This document shows positions 1 to 12,000 of a DNA stretch of 64,000 nt, piece after piece (positions within the stretch are counted from its first letter, which is position 1; each line of letters starts with the position of its first letter). The notes beneath the pieces were generated by a model that saw nothing but the letters and a program-made list of their open reading frames with translations, made no database searches and was not told the DNA's origin. This DNA comes from Streblospio benedicti (Eukaryota > Annelida > Polychaeta > Spionida > Spionidae). Location of the stretch: assembly GCA_019095985.1 (NCBI GenBank), contig CM032662.1:10385526-10449525 (forward strand), written 5' to 3'. Position numbers and translations under genes: made by a program.

Positions 1-24
1 CCAAGTACGTGATGCACGACTTAC

Positions 25-3000
25 GTATACACCTGGCTCTGATGATCTCGAAGAAGTGCATGAGGAACAACTTCAATGCTTTCTCAGTGTCAATCTGGCA
101 CAAAACATACACAAATGTGCGTTATAAAACTTGGTGTTCGATACTTGATAAAAGGTTGGAGCATAAAAACATTGTGACTGTCATCAACAATTATAATCAA
201 GTAGAATAAAAAATAAAACTAACAAGACCCAATTAGCAGATGTCAAATTATACACATGAAAAATTCTTAATCATTCTATCTTCAATTCTCTTTTTTCCAC
301 TTAAGAGTTTCATACACTAAGAATAGTAAAGCCAAAGCTGGAAATATTTGGTCTGAAATCTGTAATGATATGTCCTGGTTTTCACACTTGACCCCGTGAC
401 CTCTGACCTCTCACCTTGACAGCGCACCTGACGAGGTCGCCGGCGAAGCGACCGGACACGTTGATCTCGAGCACGCTGGTCGTGATGAACCGGTGCAGGC
501 GCTTCAGGGCCTCCTGGTGTCACACACATGGACAGTACATTTCCTCATTGTACAATGTTCAGAGAAAAATGTGAATTACTGTATTCGTTCTTTTAAGTAC
601 AGTGCTCTTACAAAAAGAAATTTCAGCAACAAAAACAAAATTTTAAGCGCACCCCTTTGACCCCACCGAACATGATAACACAACGCGCACTGATGGTTAT
701 GTGGTAATCCGAATATGGAAAAATACCGACGTGTATAATATTTAATCTGTGTAAACAGGGGGGGTTTGTTTAATGGGGCATGTGCGCTAATAAGAACAAA
801 TACGGTACGTAACAGTATAGTTCATACTACAGTGGGGCAGATTTGAGAAGATAATGTTGGAAATCGCTCAGTTAGGGTTAAAAGCACCAAGATTTGCAGA
901 TAGTTAGCTTAATATGTATATTCTAAGATAAGATAGGGACCCCATTGGAATAGACCCAATATGGCTGCTTTTTTCAAGATGGCCGCCAAAGTAATAAATC
1001 TAACAATATGCAGCTATCAGTTGCTTCCTTAAAATCTCAATATTGTTGATGATGTAAAATCCTACATTTATAACAATGTTCTAAACACTGACACGACAAA
1101 CAATCGTCATAAATTTATTTCAGATAAAAGTATGACCTTTTTTCTATTTTTTACTAGACAAAGGAACGGAAAACCGTGAATGAATGTTATTCCGATAATG
1201 TGGTTTGAAACATTTCACATTGATACACTGAAGAAATATTGAACATCTACATTGATGTTGTTGTCCAATACATTACATTATGTAAAAATTTCGATGCTGT
1301 TTGAATGATAAAAGTATCTAAAATCACCTTATTGGAATTAACGTTCATTCACGGATTTCCGTTCGCATGTCTAGTTCTGTAAATTCCCTTGGGGACTCAC
1401 GTCGTGGATGTCGGCGGACACCTGGTTCATGAGAGCGTTGAAGGTGGAGAGCAGCCCGACCTCGAGCATGCTCTCCTCCTGGTTGAGGCGGAACTCGCGG
1501 CTGGCGTTACCCCCAAGGTCGCTGCGGGTTGCCGAGTGCGCAGAGTTCTCAATCAGCAGGAACAGCTTGTCCAGGAACATGAGCACGAAGTCCGGGAACT
1601 GGGCCGTCGCCGAGCACAGCTCACGCTCGTCCTAGAGACGGGGGGTCAAAAGGTCAACTCCCTGGGGAGGATTCAGTGAGTTCAGAGACGGTTATAAAGT
1701 GTTCTGAACGCCAGTGACAAAAATTGGGAAGTAGCCCAAATTGACAGAAGGGCCAGTATTTTGAAATCTTCACTGGCCCTTCTGACACATTACTGGCACT
1801 GCAAGCGCCGAAGATGCAAAGCATTGCTATAGGAGGTCAGGGCCACCACCCACCCCAGAAACTAATATTGAATTCATATTTACAATATTAGATTAGATCA
1901 AGCTTGTTCTCTTACTGTGATAACCAGTGACTCTAGTAAACCATTGAAGAAGCTTGCCAAACCGCAAACTGTGTACGCAAACGCAAAATTCCACCAATTT
2001 TTATGTTCACAAGCTGGGCCATAACTTTGGAAACAATACTGGCCCTTCTAAGTTTGTAAGCCTCAAGCCAACGGGCCAGTGCCAAATTTTGTCACTGGAG
2101 CTCCCTGTAGTATGTACAGTCCATATGTCATCATGGGAGGGACAGAGACTCATTATAATGTGTTCAACTCCCTGGGGAGGGTTCAGTGCACACAGTTCTT
2201 TGTTCACGTTATTGGAAAAGTGAAAACAGTTTGACCATCATGCAGAATTCTCTCCCAGTTTTACATTTAGCGGGTGCATTTGTGCTTGTATTTCACACAC
2301 CTTAGTGGGATCGCTGCGTTCAACCGTGCGTGTTTACGCATGAGTGTGCACGATTGTACAGTACTCAGTAAGATATGTGTGTGCGTGAGTCTACCTCTGT
2401 GAGATCCGTCCTCTCGTGCATGGCGTTGGAGCAGTCCTTGACCGGAACCCACGACACAAGCGTGGAGATCATCTGGAACGTGATCTGGAGAAAAACACGC
2501 AGAGTTACTATATCGGTCATAGTCTGATTATCTATAAAGGTATATCATCATTTAAAACATTATCAGTAAGATAGGAAAGACAAAGAGGAAATAAAGGAAA
2601 ATATAAAAAAAATGTGCTTCAAAACATATTGAACGTATATTTGTGCCGACACCAATCAGATTATTTGATATGTGATTAGTGGACGAAAAAATAGAAAACA
2701 GATTTTGGATCTCTGGCTTTTCAAATATCAGATCAATGCCTCCAGTGTGTGCGGGTCTACGCCAGTATATTTTACAGTAGCCATGCAACTACTAATCCAC
2801 TCATCCGTCTACTTATACTTTAATAGGTATGCCTACTGGATATATCCGGCATTTCATAACTCTCCAATCCAACTGTGTCACCAAAAAGGTCAAAACCCAA
2901 TTTACAGACCTAATGAACGATGTTGTTATAAGAACATCACAGTCATTAAACGCGTGTCAATGGTGCGAGCATACGTAGCAAGCTGGTACTCACGAGGCTC

Positions 3001-6000
3001 TTCTTGCAGTCGTTGGGGTCGATGCCGGGCAGAGACAGGTTGAGGAGCGGGATCACGTGCGACCGGCCCTCCGGGTAAAACCTGAACACAACCAGTAGTT
3101 TATCAGATGTCAGCATCATAGTTAAGGGAAGAATATACCCTACCCCATTCTCAAGTCTCAGCAAAAATCCAGAGCCATTCTTACTAATTTTCTAACCATT
3201 CTCATTTCACAACTTCTAAATTTTTCGATTTCTCACAATTCTCAAAGGAAATTGACCCCCATTATCATTTCTCATAAAAACAATAAGGGCCATTCTCACA
3301 TCTCAAAATAGGTATATTTCCCCCTCATAGTTAGTGACTAGTTCGCTCGTCCAGACTACCAGAAATTGGGGAGGACTCGTGCTGAGTTCAATTCACTTGT
3401 TTAATAGCTACTGATCCAAAACACGTTTGGCAACTTGATAGGATGAGCGAGTTTTGGGGAGGACTAGTTCCTTTTTAAGGCTTTCATTAGTTATCACTTA
3501 ATGAGGTATGGCTGCATTGTAAAAAGTTTTGAAAGTAAAAACTAAAAAAGTGTTGTGTAAAGCTATTTTCGTTAGTTTATATCAGTAAAATATTGCTTTC
3601 TTTCGCCAACTTCTAGATTAATCAATGCACATTGAGATTAATTTTCAGAGATTTTGGCCTTTTAATTCAAGTTGTTTAAACTAATACTTCATTGATTTCA
3701 AACCGACTATGAAACTGAAAGTCGTGCGAGACTTTGACCAATCAGAAAGTCAGTCACATCTAATGTGCGTCCACCTATGGCATTGTATCATACATCATAT
3801 CAGTCTTGATTTCTCTGAACCATGGTCTCCATATTTAGCAAATGTTTTCCACTAGAAATAGAGATATTAACTCAAGTGTTCTCATGTATCCTGAATGCAT
3901 GTGAGTGCGTGAGTGTGTGTGAGTGCATGTGCGCGAGTGCATGCGTGTGTGCGTGCGTGAGTCTGTGCATGTGTGATTGTGTGTGCACACGTGTGTGTGT
4001 GTGTGTGTGCGCGCGCGTGCTTGCGGAGTCTGTGTGTGTGCGTGTGTGCGTGCATGCGTGTGTGCGCATGGGTGCATGCGCGTGGGTGCGTGCACAGGAG
4101 TGTGTGTGTGCATGTGTGCATGCATGCGTGCGCATACCTGTGACTGTCGAGCATCTGGCGGGCGACGCTGACCACACAGTGCAGACAGGCGGTGAGGCGG
4201 TGGGGCTCCGTGAGGGTCTCCAGGGCAGGGTACGTCCTGGAGGGGCAATAGAGACGCTTAATGGTCGTTTAGCAACAGGACTTGTTTGCAAAAACATCAA
4301 TGATGGATAGATAAAACGACGAAAATTTATCATCATCATGATTGTTGCTCATGCAGAGGATTAATTCATGCCTGTGTTGATAGATGCATGATAGTTATGA
4401 TGGGACTCGTATGTTGGTGTTATGACGGTCACTGAGTCCTAAATTCAAATAACAAAACAAATAATAATAGAGAGTCTATATTATAACGAGTGGGGAAAAG
4501 TTACTGGTAGCAATCTACTCTTTTTTAACACCGTCAATCATTATTGAAGAGTATAAAGTTAGTACCGGTAAATACAGTAGAACCACTATCAAGTCTTGTT
4601 CTCATGACATTTCACACCAGGTCATAATTGGCAGATTCATCAATCAATTTCCATGTGGCCCTTAGAGCGTAGGTCGGGTAGATGATGGTTGTGTACACGT
4701 TTATCCACGGATTCTCTAAGTCGGGCTGTGACCTTCCCAAGCATGACTCATGTCACTTGGTGTGTGCATGTGCATTTATATCTTTAAAAACTTCTTGTTC
4801 TATTGGGAATCGGGTAAACAAAAATAGTTTCTTCACGTTTTGGTGAAAAGATGATTCAAATACGAGAATTTTTATGTAAATTATGGCAGTTTAAAGTTGG
4901 CAATGCAGCTCCGACGAATGGAAAGATTTTATACGCACTACACTGCAAATATTTGCAAGGATACAAGGGCCGTCATGTAATAAAACATGAGGGGTTAATA
5001 AGGGTTAAAAAACCTCTTGGTCTATCTACGTACTTGTCTAGCAGCCCTGGCACGACCCTCTCTGGCCTCAGCGTGGCGAGACTCATGAAGGCCATGGAGG
5101 CGTCGTGGCTGCCGTACTTGCCGAACATCGCGGTGAACACGATGGGAGTCACAATGTCCACGAGGCGCGTCACATCCGCGTCCGAGATCCGACACGACTC
5201 AGGGATCTCGGGGAACGGCCACCCAGACTCCTCGTAACGCTCCCTGCAAATGAAACGAAACTCAATGACAGAGAGATGTAAAGTTTGAAAGGCCGTGGAC
5301 TCAAACTCACGGTTTCCTGCTAACACCAGACCGGTCATTATGTGTCGTACAGGCGTACTAGACCGCTGTGCTAACCTTTCCTACGAGGGATAGACGTGTT
5401 AATTCTCTGCCAGTATCAATTGTGCAACGCCTATGATACTATATATAATCTACCAACCTTTATCGCGGCTATAGCCTCTATGTCACTGAATCTCCGTTAT
5501 GTCGAGTACGGTGTAACCTGACAGGATACATTGTATGCCCCTGGACCACTTCTTTTACACAAAAACATCGCAACCACCTTGTTGCCACGATCTGGAATGT
5601 CTACCCAAATTTTCTTCTCTCTCTTTTTTTTATGGCAAGTAAGCTCCTACCACTGTATTGACATAGCTGAAGACAGATTTTACAACCCTAAGCTTCCATT
5701 TGACTATATCAAGAGGCCCTGACGGGACGCGAACTCACAACCCCAAGGTTGCGAGACCAGAATGATACCATCATTCTAAGCTGCAGGCTTTAAATAATTC
5801 TTAGCTTTAAGTGTCCACTCTAAAAGGTTGTGGGCCAAAAATGAGTATACATGATTTTTACTTGACAGCCTCTAGCAACAGCAGTAAAAGCAAGATGTGG
5901 AAATGCGCTCGGTTAGAGATCTTGTGCATAACACGGTATTCTAAAAATAGGTGGGTTTTTAATTACATAACTACACATTAATGACTTGCGGATCACCTTA

Positions 6001-9000
6001 AAGGGTCAAATGCTTGTCTCATCACTCATAACTATGGGATATAAAGCCTGTTTATTTTGTGTAAATTACATCTTTATATTGCCAGAAAAAAGTAGGATGG
6101 GTACCATTAATTGACACACTTTGCAAAACAGGTCGTTAATTTTTTGTAAAATACGAATCATTGTCGCCATGGTTTGTAAGACGGACCTGTGGAGTCGCTT
6201 GACCATCGCCTGAGGAAGTTTCCACATCAGCTTCACCAGCTTGCTCTGGAACAAACACAGGCGCATTATGTGTTGTTCTAGAAACAACAAAATGGGGACA
6301 TTATGTCTTGCTATAGAAAAACAAACATGGGGACATTATGTCCACACATACTTAATATTTTCTATAGACTGTGAACCGAACTGAGCAAGATGACTTTTTC
6401 ATGATAAATATTCATACAAACTTTTTACACTTAGTCATAAATGAAGAGAACTTTTGTGAATATGTTTAGAAATAAGCCATATCAAATATCAGCCTTAGAC
6501 AGCAGTGCCCCAGATAAGTCCTTGTCTCCTAATCTGAGAACCTACAGGATGACTAAGAACTTTGGCTTCAACTCATCCTCCACACATCCATCTTTGTCAA
6601 AGTGTAGAACATGAAGGATAAGTAATTCAGGACTAGTAACTTTTCGCCATACTCTGTAGACGAGCAAGCTTTATCTGTTATTTGGAGCACTGGCCAGACT
6701 ATATCTGTGTATGAATGGATATGAGTTGGTACTGACGTGCCACTTGCCCACGTTGGAGGGATGATAGAACGACTCGAGGGCTTTGAACAGTTTGCCCACG
6801 TGGTCCAGAGCTGCCGACGACTCGCCCCCCTGGAAACATACAGGTGGAATATGAAATATACAAAGGCTGCAAGTGAATCGATGTATAGAATACTATGGAA
6901 GTGTAAAAACGAGGTCTTCTCATATGCACGATTGTATGAAGTGCACCCCAGATTTCTTAGCCTACAACCCCTAAATCAAGTTCAAGTTGAGTTTTTCAGG
7001 GCCCCCCTATTATATTTTTTCCATAATCATGTGGGCCTTGATAAATGGTTACAGTGGTAGCACCTTAGTTCACACTGGCAGATCCAGGTTTTCAGAAACC
7101 TTATATAGGTTTTGAGGGGGAAATATACCTATTTTGAGATGTGAGAATGGCCCTTGATTTTTTATGAGAAATGAGAATTGTGAGAAATTGTGAAACTGTG
7201 AAATTGTGAAATGAGAATGGTTAGAAAATTAATGAGAATGGCTCTGGATTTTTGCTGAGATTTGAGAATGGGGTAGGGTATATTTCCCCCTCAGTTTTGT
7301 ATGTGCAGACATGTCAAAAACCCCATGATAATGCCGTATTTTGGCGGGATAAAGGAGAGTCGACCCACCATGAGTGCGATGATCCAGGTGGTGGAGTTTC
7401 CGATCTCGTACATGTTCCCGCTGCGTCCCACCTGCAGCTGACTCGACCCCACAGGCAGGTTGAAGCTCCGCAGCAGACGCGTGAAGATCTGAACAAACAC
7501 AGCGTTAACCACTCAGTGAGAGTAACTAGTACAGAGTAACTTCCTATTAACACCGCCTCTATAATGAGACCAACTTGTTACACAACCACTTTTCATGGTG
7601 CCAAATGTTCATAAAGCGACCAAAATGAACTTCCTTATAAAAAGACCACCTCTCTAGTGAGACCACTTGAGGTCAGTCCCAGGGGTCATTTCAATACAAT
7701 GGCGATGTTGTACTGCCAGGGCCAAGCATAATAACTCGTCCTATCGTCCGGTTGGACATCTGCGTTGTCAGGATGGGTAAAGATTATGAGTTACTTTTCC
7801 TATGGACTAGTATTCTTAATTGCATTTACATGGAGTTTGTTGATTTGAACGCATAAATCTTACTAAAGACAGGTGTGTCTTTCAGGGTACACGTGCAATT
7901 GACAAGTTTGATTTTCCTTCTATCCCTGGCCCTGAGTAACAGTACAACAGCATAGGTCTGGCCATGATACTATATGCTATATGCAGGAGTAAATGAGAAT
8001 GACGTACCTGTGGTATCCACGGTGACCAGTCAATGTATCCTATCGTGTCGTTGGCGAGCCGCGAGAACAGGCTGACCAGATGCTGCAACAGCAACGTGGA
8101 TCGTATCAGACTTGGACCGGAGTTTGTAAGACACCCTTCAATACTTCAACAAGCATTTAGGAAAGGGGAGGGTTGGGGGGGTTGGGTGGGGGGTCGAGAT
8201 TTTCAAGCATAAACATTCGCTTCTTTTTTTCTTGGTACTATGTTTCTTTTCTATGCTATAGTTTCAAAATTAACAAAATTTTCAAAATGTTTTAAGTTTT
8301 AGTTAAGCTTTTCAGCTCTACAGATATCTTATCATCGCTTTTTATTTATCACACTAAAAATATGGAAATGTATTGCAGTCCAACTTTAAGGACTGTAACC
8401 TCCCTTATACAGAACAGCTAGATAGAGACGGGTGGAGAGCTGGTGTGAGACACAGTCGTCTGCTTTCTTCAGAAACTTAAGTCACCTGCAGCAATTGACA
8501 AATAAACCTTCGGATATAGCAGTCGTAGTATTGTAAGTAGTATGTTTTTAGCAGCACTCACCCCTTCCCAGGATGGGCCGTTTTGGCAGGAATTCCAGAT
8601 GCCGATAAACTCGTCCAGCCACAGTCTGAAAAAACAGCAACAAACTCACTCAATCTGGGTCAATACAGCTACAAGCTACGAAGCTACGAAATTACAAAAC
8701 CAAAACAATAATATGCTTACATCTGGTGACTAGACAACAAGTGAATAAATGTCAAACTTCCAATATTTTGCCTCAGTACAATGTAAGCTGAATGCATGTG
8801 ATATTTCTGAAATTCTTAAACAAAATTAGGGGGTCATTTGGAGCAAAATTCTGGCCACAACACCAGCTGGTGGTCAGCAGAAGTGTCCATTCTGTGCTGA
8901 AGAAACAAACTGACAGGTTGTGAAATGTTAGCAAGTATGTGCACGTTTCTATACTAGTTGAGTAAAAAAAAAAAAAAAAAAATATTTTGAAAATTTCAGG

Positions 9001-12000
9001 GGTTCTAGAAATCATGCCATAACGGTTCCAATCTTTCATACCCCCTCCCCACTCTCACCCACGACCTAGCTAGTCTAGTTGGCCGATATGGATCCCGTGG
9101 TCCATCTGGACAGTTGTTTCTAACATGATTTTTTTTAAATCCTTGGGTGATGTGGAAAAGAGAGATCAAGTTGTTCCCATTGTCAAATATTGTCCCATGG
9201 TGGTTATTTTCATAATACAATGTAAACGGCAGCCCCTTACTAACATCAGCCGTGTTCAGGATTCATGACGTGAGCTCCGTCCCACTCACTTGTATCCCTG
9301 TGCGTACTCCTCTGGTGCCACTGTGGTAGGCAGGAACAGGTCGAAGAAGTACATGGCCTCGGCGAACGTGGTGTCGAAGGGGCACATGAGGGGGCGCCAC
9401 TCGTCCAGCATCTCCTGAGTGGCGGACACCGGGAAATATCTGCAAACCACGTCACAATCATTACGTGGGATTTCCTGTACTGCATGATCCCAATGCTTAA
9501 ACTGTCTCACGGTGTTGGATAATACTCTTTAATTTTGGGTATTATAAAACGTTGGGAGCATGGTGCACCATGTTGAGAGTATTTTGGTAGGAATTGTACA
9601 AATAAAGGCGTATTTTCAGTTAGATACTGAATATCTTTAGCACGTGAACTGTTTAGATATATATCTGTTGTTGATACTACAATAAAAGTAAACATGTCTA
9701 GCAAGTACACCGTATTATTTCGGTTTACAAAGTTTGCTTACTCTATTTCGTCTGTCAAAACAATAGTGTTGCGTGATGAAGCATTGGGTTAGAAAGAATA
9801 CATTGCCTATTCACCTACCATATTTATATCATTCCTACATGAATATAAATGTTCAAAAGTTGGTCCACAAAATCAGCAAAGCACAACTTTGCAAAACTTC
9901 CCAACACCATGAGCCCGTTGAAGCACCTTGATGACACTAATGATAGGTCTACCATCAGTGTTAAGATAGTTATAAGGGTTTGTGATAATTTTGGTACTTT
10001 GGAATAGAAGTTCTGAAGACTCGCTGAAAATTATCGAATATATGCCAATGAAGAAAGAAAAATGGGATACAGAATTTAGAAAGTGTTTGTGCAATCTTTA
10101 TTTTTTAACACAGGGAGGTTTGAATAATTAAAGATATATGGAATCATAAACTACTTTTTTTTGTGGTTTGAAACTAAACACTAATGCAATTTCAGGTTTT
10201 TATTTTCAACATTCATTTCCAGTAAATAGTAGCAAATTTAAGAACTAATAAATAACACTGAAGGTTGAGGCAGTAAACAAAGAACTATCACAGATTATTT
10301 CGTCTTGTATCACATTTAATCCTATCACGGGGCAGTAATAACCCAAACTTTCTATATCACAAGAAAAAGTACTAGATATATTTACTACACATAATAATTC
10401 TCTACACAATTTCTATCTTACATCTTGGGGTCTCTTTGTCTATACATAACTGACCACAACCACAAAACACAATGCAAACATACAAATACGCCAATATCCT
10501 ATTTTTACAATATAAATTTCACAATTTAACAATATTTGCACATTTTTACAAGCACCATTAGCAAACATCTATGTATATAATCTTTTTTTTTCTTTTTTTT
10601 TTTGTTGGTACATTTGATGTTTTATGATTTATTCCTTAAAATAGATACACTTCATGCGTCCAGACTTGTTTTTCCTTCAAGTACATATATAGATAATTCT
10701 GTTCTTTGTATCTTCAGCCAAGAAAACGTGAGCAGCATTTCTTCTTTCTACCAAGAGGCAACTCATCATTCGTGCCCATCACTTTGCGCCCCTGTGTCAC
10801 TATGCGCTCCTGTCAGAGCCCCGGCACGGCGCTTCGTGTTCCCGTCTCGGTTCCTACGGTTACTCAGCCATTTCATCACCTACAGAACAGAACGCGATCG
10901 ATAATTCACCAAATCAAACTCGCACTCAGAAATGTTTTTAAAAAGCAGTTAGAATTCACTCTTCATTTAGTTATTTCTTATTACATGTGTCTAGCCTTAG
11001 TCTCATGGCCGAGCCGGACCGTCTCACCATCTCTCTGTGTCCTTAGAGACAGCGAGATGGCGAGATTCTTGAAACAAGAAAAAAAATTAAAATTAAAACT
11101 AAAAAAAATTTTTTTTAAATCTTTGGTCTTGCCATCTCTTGGTAATACACATACACAATACTACACTCAATATGACGCACCACGCCGTAACCCGGGGTCC
11201 GGATAATACCCCGGGGTGCCGTGAAATCCACGCCCCGGCATGCCGTGATGCCCCGGTTTCCCCGTGATATCCCTGTGTACTTGGTGACATAACAGCTTTT
11301 TACACGATTGCCTTATTTTACGCACAATTATAAACATAATATTGTACTCTCTATACACCCAAACGCAGTTTTACGTTCATTTTGCTGTGCTTTTGACTGT
11401 TCTGGTGCAAATTTTAATGATACAAACGACATACTAATCATCACCGCATGCCGGGGTATTGATGTTGAAAAAAAATAATGATTAGCTTAAAAATGAATTT
11501 TTTATCATTTTCACGGGCCGGGGGGTATCACGGTAACCCGGGTTACGGCATGGTGCATCATATTCTAATTGCAACATAAAACAATTAACACTAAGGGTGA
11601 TAAATTTCAGTGTTTAATGTGACCACCTTGCTAAATATCAAATTGATGGATTCTTGAACCAAAAATCATTACAAAACTAAATTCTGAATGTCTTATTTTG
11701 AGCGGGTGAACATGGACTTAAAACGCAAGTAAAGAGTCGCTTCTGACTCGCCAGCAATATTATAGTTATTTAATATACATCGATACACTGACAGTTCTTT
11801 CTACACCTTTTATTATCCAACGAGTCCTAAATATTTTAAAAAATTCTTTAAGTTATACAGTTTTACACGCTTCGACAATCAAATGACCTCGTCAGAAACT
11901 CTGAAGAGGCCATTTGATTGTCGCAACGTATAAAACTGTATAACTTTAGGAATTTTTAAAAACATTTAGGACTCGTTGGATAATAAAGCAGGTAGAAAGA

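Noticed and set aside
2946-3164. Open frame [13 protein letters not shown], also seen at 7252-7539
   Set aside because: Falls in the hAT-like MITE ends; repeated because the element is repeated.
3822-4339. Overlapping Cys/Val-rich and His/Thr-rich open frames on both strands
   Set aside because: They are read-through of the GT/GC microsatellite; the only real coding here is PSME4 exon 4138-4236.
5531-5722. Open frame sharing a [15 protein letters not shown] peptide with frames at 49.3 and 58.1 kb
   Set aside because: The shared peptide follows from a dispersed DNA repeat; the copies do not keep a common frame and none has a gene structure.
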